Positions 15,201 through 22,297 are shown, counted from the first letter of the stretch. The stretch: 23,586 nt of DNA from JANNPJ01 sp035474375 (GCA_035474375.1 DATINJ010000211.1:1-23586); one strand, 5' to 3'. Program-made: numbers and translations. The notes: generated from the sequence alone by a model not told the origin.

Positions 15201-15206
15201 TCACTG
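15014..15206. repeat. Cluster of five family A elements abutting the methyltransferase stop
   Basis: Copies at 15014-15030 (degenerate), 15083-15102 (forward orientation), 15123-15143, 15153-15174 and 15186-15206 (reverse). The last three recur at a 31-32 base step. The final copy runs into the stop codon of the methyltransferase gene: its GATCACT contains the TCA that reads TGA on the minus strand. This suggests that the element landed at, or helps form, the gene end. Confidence 0.8.
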
Positions 15207-16103
15207 GCGGGCGGAGCGGCGCTGGGCTCGGGCGGTGGCGTACAGGCAGACGGTGGCAGCGGTGGCCAGGTTCAGGCTCTCGGCCCGGCCGTGCACCGGG
15301 ACTCGAACGATGGCATCGGCCAGGGCCGCGTCGGCGGTCGGCAGCCCCCACGCCTCGTTCCCGAAGACCCACGCCACCGGGCCGGCCAGCAGCGCGCCGG
15401 GTTCGGTCTGCGCCGCGTCGGACAGATCGTCCAGATCGATTGAGCCGGCCCCGTCGGCGGCGAGGATGTGCAGGCCGGCGGCGCGCAAGCCGGCTACGGC
15501 CACGGCCAGCGGCACCCCCGCCACCACCGGGAGATGGAACAGGCTCCCCGCGGTGGCCCGGACCGCCTTCGGATTGTGGACGTCGACACTGGCGTCGGTC
15601 AGCACCACCGCGTCCGCTCCGGCCGCGTCGGCGGCGCGGATCACCGTCCCGGCGTTTCCCGGGTCGCGAACCTGAGACAACACCGCGACCATCGCGGGAC
15701 GTCGGCGCAGCACCGAGTCGAGGTCGACGGTGATCAGGTCACAAACCGCGAGCAGGCCCTGCGGGCTGAGCGTGCCACCGTCGGCCAGCATCGCCGCCAG
15801 CACCTCGTCGGTGACCGGACGAGCGAAGATCCGCACCGCCGCCGCGGCGTCCATGATCTCCGGGTACCGCTGCGCCGCCTCCTGCGTCGCGTACAGCTCG
15901 CGCACCGCTCCCGGCCCGGCCCGGCCCGGCGCGGCGGCAGTGAGCGCGACCGCCTCGCGGACCGCTTGCGGCCCTTCGACGACAAACCGGCCGGCCCGTA
16001 GACGCGCGGAACGCCCGGAGAGCCTGGCCACTGCCTTCACCCGATCGGATCGGGGATTGGACAGCAGCACCTGCTCCGGGCGTTCCGAAATCACCGGCTG
16101 CAT
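15201..16103 (-). CDS. TrmH/SpoU-family RNA 2'-O-methyltransferase
   Basis: A 300-residue SPOUT-class methyltransferase, probably acting on rRNA with S-adenosylmethionine; its place after rplT matches TsnR-like genes in other actinomycetes. An N-terminal substrate-binding domain (about 10-110, with RFVVEGPQAV) precedes the knotted domain with motif 1 DPGNAGTVIRAAD (147-159), motif 2 VFGNEAWGL (246-254) and motif 3 VHGRAESLNLATA (270-282). The ATG at 16103 has no clear ribosome binding site; it lies 69 bp after rplT. The exact RNA target cannot be told from sequence. The stop codon lies inside a family A repeat. Confidence 0.92.
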   Translation of the reverse strand: MQPVISERPEQVLLSNPRSDRVKAVARLSGRSARLRAGRFVVEGPQAVREAVALTAAAPGRAGPGAVRELYATQEAAQRYPEIMDAAAAVRIFARPVTDEVLAAMLADGGTLSPQGLLAVCDLITVDLDSVLRRRPAMVAVLSQVRDPGNAGTVIRAADAAGADAVVLTDASVDVHNPKAVRATAGSLFHLPVVAGVPLAVAVAGLRAAGLHILAADGAGSIDLDDLSDAAQTEPGALLAGPVAWVFGNEAWGLPTADAALADAIVRVPVHGRAESLNLATAATVCLYATARAQRRSARQ

Positions 16104-16172
16104 GCTGCGAGTAGCGCTGTCTTCGTCGTCATCGCTGCGTCACTGTTCTGCGTCCCGTGGGGTAGCACCAGG

Positions 16173-16550
16173 TCAGGCTGCGTTGCTGTCCTGCGCGGGC
16201 AGCGCCGCCCGCGCAGCCACGACGAGGGTCGCGAATGCGGCCGCGTCGTTCACCGCGAGCTCGGCCAGCATCCTGCGGTCGACCTCGATCTCCGCAGCCT
16301 TGAGGCCCTGGATGAACCGGTTGTAGGTCATCCCGTTCAGGCGAGCAGCAGCGTTGATCCGCTGGATCCACAGCTTGCGGAAGTCTCCCTTACGCGCCCG
16401 ACGGTCGCGGTAGGAGTACACGAGCGAGTGGGTGACCTGCTCTTTTGCCTTGCGGTACAGCCTGGAGCGCTGCCCGCGGTAACCGCTGGCGCGCTCAAGA
16501 ATCTCGCGACGTTTCTTCTGGGCATTTACTGCCCGCTTCACGCGTGCCAC
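16173..16550 (-). CDS. rplT: 50S ribosomal protein L20
   Basis: A 125-residue basic large-subunit protein that binds 23S rRNA early in assembly and, in several bacteria, also represses its own operon. The N-terminus MARVKRAVNAQKKRREILERASGY and the C-terminal domain with NRFIQGLKAAEIEVDRRMLAELA are typical. Start is GTG at 16550 with AAGGAG seven bases upstream. It is 59 bp after rpmI, last of infC-rpmI-rplT. Confidence 0.97.
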   Translation of the reverse strand: MARVKRAVNAQKKRREILERASGYRGQRSRLYRKAKEQVTHSLVYSYRDRRARKGDFRKLWIQRINAAARLNGMTYNRFIQGLKAAEIEVDRRMLAELAVNDAAAFATLVVAARAALPAQDSNAA

Positions 16551-16609
16551 GTGGAGTCTCCTTGTTCAATGCGCCGATCTGATCGTCGGCGCTAGGGGCG
16601 GGACGAGGA

Positions 16610-16804
16610 TCAGATACCGAGCATGCGCTTGACCCGCTTGGCGTCAGCCGGCGATACGTCGACATCGGCAGCCAGGCGGCGGGTGCGCACGCTGGACTTG
16701 CCCTCCAGGTAGTGCCGGCCGTTGGACTGCTCGCGCCGGAGCTTGCCACTGCCCGTCACCTTGAAGCGCTTCTTCGCACCGCTGTGCGTCTTCATCTTCG
16801 GCAC
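16610..16804 (-). CDS. rpmI: 50S ribosomal protein L35
   Basis: A 64-residue basic protein with the usual start PKMKTHSGAKKRFKVTGSGK and a Lys/Arg-rich C-terminus. Start is GTG at 16804 with GAGGAG six bases upstream. It lies 87 bp after infC, with two hairpins between them, and 59 bp before rplT. Size and order are standard. Confidence 0.97.
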   Translation of the reverse strand: MPKMKTHSGAKKRFKVTGSGKLRREQSNGRHYLEGKSSVRTRRLAADVDVSPADAKRVKRMLGI

Positions 16805-16891
16805 GTCTGTCTCCTCGTTGATCCGCGCGGCTGCGCGGGTAGATGGTGCTCCGGGGCCGGAGGGCTCCGGAGCACCCGTTCAGTGCCGCCG
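16805..16891 (-). promoter_or_regulatory. Two hairpins in the infC-rpmI gap
   Basis: A perfect 10-bp stem, GGTGCTCCGG (16845-16854) with CCGGAGCACC (16867-16876), is followed on the minus strand by a smaller one, CCGCGC (16823-16828) with GCGCGG (16833-16838) and a four-base loop. They lie just before the rpmI ribosome binding site. In other bacteria L20 regulates rpmI-rplT by binding structured RNA in this place, so an L20 operator or attenuator is possible; no U-tract follows. Confidence 0.45.
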
Positions 16892-18199
16892 TCAGGCGTC
16901 GGCGGCGGCTTGCTCGGACTCGGACGCCTTAGGGGCGTCCTCCTTGTCCTTCGGCCTGGGACTGGGACTCGGAGCCGGGCTGGCAGCCGGGCTCGGAGCG
17001 GGACTGGGGGCGGGGCTGGCGGCCGGGCCGGGGCGAGCCGGGCCTGGCTTCGGCGGTGGGCCGGGCATCGGCCGAGGTCCGGGACGCGGTGCCGTGCCGG
17101 GTGTGGCCGAACCGGGAGCCGGCGCGGGCCGGGCAGCCGGAGTCGGACGCGCGGCCGGAGCCGGTGCGGGCCTGCTCGCGGGAGCCGAGCTCGACGTCGA
17201 ACCCGACGACGATCCGGACGGACCGGACGAGGACGGAGCCGACGAGGACCCGGACGGGCCGGACGACGACGGACGACTCGACGGGGACGACGAGGGACCC
17301 GACGGCGAGAACGGACGCCCGGTCGACGGCGGCCGGGAGCCGGACGACGACGATGGCGGCCGAGACGACGACGAGGACGACGGCGGCCGAGACGACGACG
17401 AAGACGACGGCGGACGCGACGAGTACGACGACGATCCGGCGGCCGGGGCCGCCGACGGCGGCGGGGTCACCCGCTTCACGAAGATCGGCTCGCCATCCTC
17501 GGACACCGGACCATCGGCCGGGTTCGTGTTCGGCGCCGGGGTCGGAGCGGCGGTGGCGGCAACCGGAACGGGTGCCGCCTCGATGGCGTCCTCGTCCTCG
17601 AACTCTTCCGAGTCGTCCCGCATCTCGTCGTCGCTGTTGTCCCGAACCCGAGGCGGCCGGCTTGCCTTGTGCTCCGCCTTGGCCTCGGCCTTCTTCTTGT
17701 GCGGGCCGATCACCATGATCATGTTTCGGCCGTCCTGCTTCGGCGTGCTCTCGACATAGCCGAGCTCGGCCACGTCGGCAGCCATCCGCTGAAGCAGGCG
17801 GTATCCCATTTCCGGGCGCGACTGCTCGCGGCCACGGAACATGATCATGACCTTGACCTTGTCGCCCGCGTTCAAGAAGCGCTCGACATGGCCTTTTTTC
17901 GTCCCGTAGTCATGCGGGTCGATCTTCAGCCGAAGTCGGATCTCCTTGAGAACCGTGTGCGCCTGGTTCTTCCGGGCCTCACGATCCTTGATCGCAGACT
18001 CGTACTTGAATTTCCCGAAGTCCATGAGCTTGCAGACCGGCGGTCTGGCCTGCGGCGCGACCTCGACGAGGTCGAGATCGGCCTCCTGGGCGAGACGCAA
18101 CGCGTCTTCAACCCGGACGATGCCGACCTGCTCCCCGTTCGGGCCGACCAGCCGCACCTCTGGGACGCGGATACGGTCGTTAATCCGGGGCTCGCTGAT
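16892..18199 (-). CDS. infC: Translation initiation factor IF-3 with a long disordered C-terminal tail, AUC start
   Basis: IF3 binds the 30S subunit, blocks early 50S joining and checks the start codon. Counting from the AUC at 18199 the protein is 435 residues. The N domain (about 1-75) has SEPRINDRIRVPEVRL and RPPVCKLMDFGKFKYE; the C domain (about 80-168) has IRLRLKI and MIMFRGREQ. Residues from about 170 on are extra: a Lys-rich then acidic stretch (DNSDDEMRDDSEEFEDED), then Pro/Ala, SRPPSSSSS repeats, GPSGSSS, PAPSPAPSP and a charged end. Usual IF3 is 170-210 residues. An in-frame ATG at 18214 lacks a ribosome binding site; its next codons contain AAGGAG placed six bases before ATC, so ATC is the likely start, as expected for self-regulated infC. 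Followed by rpmI and rplT. Confidence 0.93.
   Translation of the reverse strand: MSEPRINDRIRVPEVRLVGPNGEQVGIVRVEDALRLAQEADLDLVEVAPQARPPVCKLMDFGKFKYESAIKDREARKNQAHTVLKEIRLRLKIDPHDYGTKKGHVERFLNAGDKVKVMIMFRGREQSRPEMGYRLLQRMAADVAELGYVESTPKQDGRNMIMVIGPHKKKAEAKAEHKASRPPRVRDNSDDEMRDDSEEFEDEDAIEAAPVPVAATAAPTPAPNTNPADGPVSEDGEPIFVKRVTPPPSAAPAAGSSSYSSRPPSSSSSSRPPSSSSSSRPPSSSSGSRPPSTGRPFSPSGPSSSPSSRPSSSGPSGSSSAPSSSGPSGSSSGSTSSSAPASRPAPAPAARPTPAARPAPAPGSATPGTAPRPGPRPMPGPPPKPGPARPGPAASPAPSPAPSPAASPAPSPSPRPKDKEDAPKASESEQAAADA
17328..17435 (-). repeat. 27-base tandem repeat inside infC (four units)
   Basis: Units at 17328-17354, 17355-17381, 17382-17408 and 17409-17435; the middle two differ at one base. 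Each encodes nine residues of the form SRPPSSSSS. The step keeps frame, so gain or loss of units would change only the tail length of IF3. The surrounding 17180-17440 is rich in GAC triplets on the plus strand. Confidence 0.8.
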
Positions 18200-18211
18200 G
18201 TGGTGCTCCTT
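18197..18211 (-). promoter_or_regulatory. infC ribosome binding site and AUC start
   Basis: On the minus strand AAGGAG (18211-18206) is followed after six bases (CACCAC) by ATC (18199-18197) and then the conserved IF3 N-terminus. The ATG at 18214 overlaps this site and has nothing SD-like before it. Confidence 0.75.
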
Positions 18212-18214
18212 CAT

Positions 18215-18375
18215 GCCGTCACGAAGACCACCGGCATACAGGAGAAGGCTCCCGAACGCGGGCGCGCGGGAGCCTCAGAACGGTCGCGCGGCAAACTGCT
18301 ACCGCGCCGCCTCACCCCGGCAAAGGGGTGAAACTGTTCTACCCCGAAGGGTGGAACGGACCGGACCCGACGTCC
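18215..18375 (-). promoter_or_regulatory. Structured leader of infC with four hairpins
   Basis: In transcript order: 18357-18336, a nine-pair stem with one mismatch closed by a C(UUCG)G tetraloop; 18331-18312, seven pairs (TCACCCC with GGGGTGA); 18307-18286, six pairs (GCGCGG with CCGCGC); and 18274-18247, seven pairs (GGCTCCC with GGGAGCC) with an inner CGCG-CGCG stem, followed by TTCTCCT. The last resembles an attenuator 30 bases before the ribosome binding site. Such leaders suit feedback control of infC-rpmI-rplT by a ribosomal protein. I could not identify a promoter, so transcription could also enter from the MFS gene. Confidence 0.5.
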
Positions 18376-19662
18376 TCAACCTTCATCGATCGAATCAACG
18401 TGCGATCCGGTCGATACGGCCAGACGACAGGTGGGAGAGACTCCACTTGGCGCACCGGGATCAACAGAACCCGGTCGGTCAGTTCCCCAGGGTATCAGCA
18501 GCAGGCCGATCAATGCGACGCCCACCCCAACACCGCCTAGCAAGGCGAACCCGGCCCACGGACCGACCACGTCGATCGCCGCCCCGGCCGCCGGTGTTCC
18601 GGCCGCGATACCGAGCGTCATCGCGGAGCCGTACCAACCCATCGCCTCGCCCCGGCGCTCCTCCGGCACCAGCCGGCTGATCACCGTCGCGGTCGCGCTG
18701 AGCGTCGGAGCACAGAGGAAGCCGGCCGGGAGCACGGCCACCGCCAGCCACCAGGCGCTCGACGCGAGACCCACCGGAATCGTCAGCAGGCCCAGCCCGA
18801 GCAACAGCAGAGCCGGCGGGACCGCGCGGCGAGCAGCACCGAACACCAGCCCGCCGACCAGCGACGACAACGACCAGGCGACGAACACCACCCAGGTCAG
18901 GCCCAGATCTCCGGTGGCTCGGACCTGCGCCACGATCGAGACGTCGGTGCCGGAAAGGACGACCAGCGTTCCCGCCGTGATCGCCAGCACCGCCAGCAGC
19001 GCCGGATCTCGCAGCAGGGCCGGCTTGCCGCCCTCGAGAGCGGAAGACTCCGATCGCTGGTTCGGCTGCGCGGCGCTGCGGGTGGGCGGATTGAAGATCA
19101 TCAGGCCGAGCCCGGCCAGGGCCAGCGTGGCGCCGACCGCGAACACCGTGCCCGTCGTCGACCACTGCGTGGCCAGCAGGACGGCGAGCGCGGGCCCGAT
19201 CATGAAGGTGATCTCGGTGCCGATCGAGTCCAGAGCGAAGGCGGTGTGCTGCTGCGGCAGCGGGACGAGCGCGGCCAACGACTGCCGAACCACCGTGAAG
19301 ATCGGCACCGACAGCAGCCCGCCGACGAAGGCCACGAACAGCAGGGCCCCGAATCCGAGAAACGGGATGGCCGCCCAGACGGTGGCCACTGCCAGCACCG
19401 ACGGCAGGAGTGCCCGGCGCAGCCCGACGCGATCGACGGCCCGCCCGCGCCACGGGGCACCGATCGCCGTCCCGATCGTCGACATCGCGGCCACCAGCCC
19501 GGCCGCGGCATAGCCCCGACCCGTCCCGATCACCACGTACAGCGTGATCACCACGCCGGCCCCGGAGTGCGGCACCCGAGCCAGCACGGCGAAGGCCAGC
19601 AGTCGAAGGACACCAGGCAGGGCGAGGACACGTCGGTAGGCGAGCAGGGACATGGCCCGCAT
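18376..19662 (-). CDS. Major facilitator superfamily transporter
   Basis: About 428 residues with some 12 hydrophobic segments and a polar central loop (NPPTRSAAQPNQRSES region), as in MFS permeases. The motif GRAVDRVGLRRAL between segments 2 and 3 is the MFS loop motif, and RLVPEERRGEAMGWYGSAM is common in efflux-type members. Substrate unknown; a small-molecule exporter is the best guess. The ATG at 19662 has GGAGG about 11 bases upstream; a second ATG at 19653 is possible. It stands between the SseB-family gene and infC, with a hairpin upstream, so is probably its own unit. The C-terminal 40 residues are polar and likely cytoplasmic. Confidence 0.88.
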   Translation of the reverse strand: MRAMSLLAYRRVLALPGVLRLLAFAVLARVPHSGAGVVITLYVVIGTGRGYAAAGLVAAMSTIGTAIGAPWRGRAVDRVGLRRALLPSVLAVATVWAAIPFLGFGALLFVAFVGGLLSVPIFTVVRQSLAALVPLPQQHTAFALDSIGTEITFMIGPALAVLLATQWSTTGTVFAVGATLALAGLGLMIFNPPTRSAAQPNQRSESSALEGGKPALLRDPALLAVLAITAGTLVVLSGTDVSIVAQVRATGDLGLTWVVFVAWSLSSLVGGLVFGAARRAVPPALLLLGLGLLTIPVGLASSAWWLAVAVLPAGFLCAPTLSATATVISRLVPEERRGEAMGWYGSAMTLGIAAGTPAAGAAIDVVGPWAGFALLGGVGVGVALIGLLLIPWGTDRPGSVDPGAPSGVSPTCRLAVSTGSHVDSIDEG

Positions 19663-19683
19663 CCTGCCCGGGACCTCCGACAA

Positions 19684-19740
19684 TTTCCGCTTATTTAACC
19701 TCGGCTGCGATCCAGAGTTGGATGAATCGAGTACGTCTGA
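19684..19740 (-). promoter_or_regulatory. Possible MFS gene promoter region
   Basis: GTTAAATAAG on the minus strand (about 19699-19690) is a rare AT-rich patch and offers TTAAAT as a -10. No convincing -35 is found. Confidence 0.25.
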
Positions 19741-19767
19741 TCAACTAGAGCCGTGACGCAGGAGAGA

Positions 19768-19813
19768 CCGGCCGCCGAGCGAGTTGCTTCCCGCAACCTG
19801 CTCGGGCGGCCGG
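19768..19813. terminator. Large hairpin downstream of the SseB-family gene
   Basis: CCGGCCGCCGAGC (19768-19780) pairs with GCTCGGGCGGCCGG (19800-19813) with a single bulged base, and the loop holds a second stem GTTGC-TTCCC-GCAAC (19783-19797). It is about 93 bases past the SseB-family stop and before the MFS promoter region. A weak T/C-rich run follows on the minus strand. Probable terminator for the his-side unit. Confidence 0.55.
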
Positions 19814-19905
19814 CTTGCGTCTGACTGGCTTTCCGCCGTTCCGTCCCAATTGGCCATCCGAGTCAGGTCATTTCGCGTCAGACTGGGCGACGTAGGCTGT
19901 CCGAA

Positions 19906-20658
19906 TCAGGCCGTGCGAACCGTGAGCCGCAGCGAGTCGGCCCGCTCGGCCACCACGCCGTCAGCGGCGAGTAACTGCGAGACACGAGCGGTGATCTCCC
20001 GCATCTGATCCGGTTCCAGGCCGATCGGCAGACCGAGAACCACGTTGAGCCCGGCCGGTCCGTCCGGTTCACAGCGGTGCGCGACCAGACGCGGGATGGC
20101 GGTCGCGATCGTGGCAACCGCGCTCAGCACGGCGGGGTCCTCGGCCGGCGGGGACCATTCTCGGCCCTGCGCCACCGCCCAGACCACCGGACGGGGCAGC
20201 AGACAAGCCACTGGCCCCGCTGGATCGATCGCGATCAGGTCGCACCCCTCCACCACGGCGGCCTGTGCGGCTCGAGCGGCCTCCACCGGCACCGGACGGG
20301 CGGTGGCGTTCCAGGTGGCGAGCGCCGCCGTGCTGCTGAACGCGGGCAGGATCCGCCGGCCGTCCTGGCTAGTGATGGTGACCAGGGCCATGTCCGCGCT
20401 CTTGTCCCCCTGCCCGTGATCCGCGGCGGCGCTCAGATCGTCGTCCTCGCCCAGAACCGCGACGATCGGAACGAGCACCCGGGTCGGCGCCCAGGCCCGG
20501 GCGACGGCGATCAAGGCCGCCGCATCACCAGCGGCCTGCCAGCCGGCCAGGGCGGCGCCCAACTCGGGGTCGGTCGTTCCGTCGTCACCGGCGAACGGCT
20601 GACCAGTGAGCGTCCGACCGGCCCAGGGCACCCCCGCCGAGTCAGCGACCGGCGACAT
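19906..20658 (-). CDS. SseB-family protein
   Basis: A 250-residue soluble protein of the SseB family, whose members include a Salmonella sulfurtransferase-enhancing factor and many actinobacterial proteins of unknown role. Seen: WAGRTLTGQPFAGDDG near the start, LVPIVAVLGE, the core ALVTITSQDGRRILPAFSS and DLIAIDPAGPVACLLPRP. No catalytic motif, signal or membrane segment. The start is ATG at 20658, with GGAGG six bases upstream, not the longer reading from 20778, which runs inside hisA. It overlaps the 3' end of hisA by 17 bases, so it is cotranscribed and probably coupled. The same neighbourhood with hisA and infC is seen in other actinomycetes. Molecular function unknown. Confidence 0.85.
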   Translation of the reverse strand: MSPVADSAGVPWAGRTLTGQPFAGDDGTTDPELGAALAGWQAAGDAAALIAVARAWAPTRVLVPIVAVLGEDDDLSAAADHGQGDKSADMALVTITSQDGRRILPAFSSTAALATWNATARPVPVEAARAAQAAVVEGCDLIAIDPAGPVACLLPRPVVWAVAQGREWSPPAEDPAVLSAVATIATAIPRLVAHRCEPDGPAGLNVVLGLPIGLEPDQMREITARVSQLLAADGVVAERADSLRLTVRTA

Positions 20659-21397
20659 CCAGGGCCTCCGGAAGAGTGAAAGCACCCGAATAGAGCGCCT
20701 TCCCGACGATCGCGCCCTCGACGCCGAGAGATACCAGAGCGCGCAAGGCCTCCAGGTCGGCGAGGCTGGAGATACCACCGCTGGCCACTACCGGCTTGTC
20801 GGTCCGGGCCGCCACCTCACGCAACAACTCCAGGTTCGGCCCGCGCAGGGTGCCGTCCTTGGTGACGTCGGTGACGACGTACCGGGCGCAGCCGTCGGCG
20901 TCCAACCGGGCCAGGGTCTCCCAGAGGTCGCCGCCCTCCCGGGTCCACCCCCGCCCGGCCAGCGTGGTGCCGCGCACGTCCAGCCCGACAGCGACCCGGT
21001 CACCGAAGCGCTTGATCGCGTCTCGGGTCCAATCCGGATCTTCGAGCGCGGCGGTCCCGAGGTTCACCCGGGCGCAACCGGTGGCCATCGCGGCGTCCAG
21101 GCTGGCGTCGTCCCGGATCCCCCCGGACATCTCGACCTTGACGCCCAGTTCGGAGACCTGCGCCACGACGTCAGCGAGCAGTGCGCTGTTCGAGCCGCGA
21201 CCGAAGGCGGCGTCCAGATCGACCAGGTGGATCCACTCCGCCCCGGCCTGCTGCCAGGCGAGCGCCGCCTCCAGCGGATCGCCGTAGCCGGTCTCGCTAC
21301 CGGCCTCTCCCTGCACCAGCCGGACCGCCTGACCGTCACTCACGTCGACGGCAGGCAGCAGTTCCAGCCGGGGGACGGCGGTCGTGGGGTCGGTCAT
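20642..21397 (-). CDS. hisA: Phosphoribosyl isomerase, HisA/PriA type
   Basis: A 251-residue (beta/alpha)8 enzyme isomerising ProFAR to PRFAR in histidine synthesis; actinobacterial PriA forms also do the TrpF step of tryptophan synthesis. Seen: PAVDVSDGQAVRLVQG (15-30) with catalytic Asp18, DLDAAFGRGSN (60-70), SGGIRDD (91-97), TDVTKDGTLRGPN (176-188) with Asp177 as the likely second catalytic acid, and ASGGISS (205-211). The GRGWTREGGDLW loop (148-159) carries the Arg and Trp used by bifunctional PriA. Start at ATG 21397 with AAGG seven bases upstream; an ATG at 21472 lies 75 bases further and adds a non-conserved segment. It overlaps the SseB-family gene by 17 bases. hisF, normally near, is not in the window. 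Confidence 0.95.
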   Translation of the reverse strand: MTDPTTAVPRLELLPAVDVSDGQAVRLVQGEAGSETGYGDPLEAALAWQQAGAEWIHLVDLDAAFGRGSNSALLADVVAQVSELGVKVEMSGGIRDDASLDAAMATGCARVNLGTAALEDPDWTRDAIKRFGDRVAVGLDVRGTTLAGRGWTREGGDLWETLARLDADGCARYVVTDVTKDGTLRGPNLELLREVAARTDKPVVASGGISSLADLEALRALVSLGVEGAIVGKALYSGAFTLPEALDVAGR

Positions 21398-21507
21398 CGT
21401 GGAGCCTTCCATCGGAGGTTTCGGGCGTCGAGGTTTGGGCCCATCGAACGCTACCCGGTCGCCGCCATCCACCCCGCACCCGCCCTCCCGAACGTCCCGA
21501 CCTGGGA

Positions 21508-22128
21508 CTACTCGAAGCGGGAGGGGTCGCCGGCGCCTCGGCGGAGGATCTCCGGCTGATCACCGGACAAGTCGATCACGGTGGTCGGCTCCAGACCGCA
21601 GTCACCGGAGTCGACCACGGCGTCCACCTGATGATCCAGGCGTTCCTTGATCTCCCAGCCCTGGGTCATCGGCTCGTCGTCGTCCGGCATCAGCAGCGTG
21701 CTGGACAGCATCGGCTCGCCGAGTTCGGCCAACAGCGCCTGGGTGACCGTGTGCGCCGGAATCCGCACCCCGACGGTCAGCTTCTTCGGGTGCAACAGCT
21801 GGCGCGGCACCTCCTTGGTGGCCGGCAGCACGAACGTGTAGCTGCCCGGTGTAGAGGCTTTGACCAGGCGAAACACCGAGTTGCTGACCTTGACGAACTG
21901 GCCTAGCTGGGCGAAGTCACGGCATACCAGGGTGAAGTGATGCTTGCCGTCGAGCCGGCGGATCTCCCGGATTCGATCCAGACCCTCACGGTTGCCCAGC
22001 TGGCAACCCAGCGCGTAGCAGGAGTCGGTCGGGTAAGCGATCAACCCGCCGCCGCGGATCAGCTCGACGACCTGGCTGATCGCCCGGGGTTGCGGATTGT
22101 CCGGGTGCACATCGAGGTAGCGCGCCAT
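21508..22128 (-). CDS. YciO-type member of the Sua5/YciO/YrdC family
   Basis: A 206-residue protein very close in wording to E. coli YciO: HPDNPQPRAI (8-17), GGLIAYPTDSCYALGC (27-42), TPGSYTFVLPATKEVPRQLL, GEPMLSSTL and PTTVIDLSG. The fold is that of YrdC/TsaC, which makes threonylcarbamoyl-AMP for tRNA t6A, but the YciO branch lacks parts of the TsaC active site and its role is unsettled; a true TsaC is expected elsewhere in the genome. The ATG at 22128 has no clear ribosome binding site, so translation may be leaderless. It sits between hisH and hisA, with 110 bp to hisA and a repeat-filled 342 bp gap to hisH. Confidence 0.88.
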   Translation of the reverse strand: MARYLDVHPDNPQPRAISQVVELIRGGGLIAYPTDSCYALGCQLGNREGLDRIREIRRLDGKHHFTLVCRDFAQLGQFVKVSNSVFRLVKASTPGSYTFVLPATKEVPRQLLHPKKLTVGVRIPAHTVTQALLAELGEPMLSSTLLMPDDDEPMTQGWEIKERLDHQVDAVVDSGDCGLEPTTVIDLSGDQPEILRRGAGDPSRFE

Positions 22129-22213
22129 GGCAGAGAGCTTAGGCCCATGATCCGCCCCGCTCGGCCCTCCATCGGCCCCTAGCCGGCTAATCCGCTCGGC
22201 TTTCCAGAGCTAT

Positions 22214-22297
22214 GGCGATCATGCACGGTTGCCCCTCATGGACCGCGATCATGCACGGTTGCCCACCTCAAAGCGGGCAAGCGTGCATGATCACCGC
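22214..22297. repeat. Family A elements upstream of the yciO-like gene
   Basis: Two forward copies (22214-22235 and 22243-22264, core GATCATGCACGGTTGCC, 29 bases apart) and one reverse copy (22275-22297). The second and third form a hairpin with 20-base arms and one mismatch around a 12-base loop. The forward copies carry GG where the argR-argH copy has GC. Confidence 0.82.

Noticed and set aside
14949..15206. CRISPR array
   Set aside because: The repeats are about 22 bp in both orientations with short spacers of about 9 bp in the regular part, no uniform spacer length, and no cas genes in the window.
16712..18331. Plus-strand frame of 539 residues opposite infC
   Set aside because: It is an Arg/Gly-rich mirror of the infC tail repeats and of rpmI, with no family match and no start signal.
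19684..19905. Small gene between the MFS and SseB-family genes
   Set aside because: Only a 74-codon plus-strand frame with no clear ribosome binding site; it runs through the hairpin and into the SseB-family gene.
20659..20778. Longer SseB-family start at 20778
   Set aside because: The extra 40 residues lie within hisA in another frame, and the ATG at 20658 has an ideal GGAGG.
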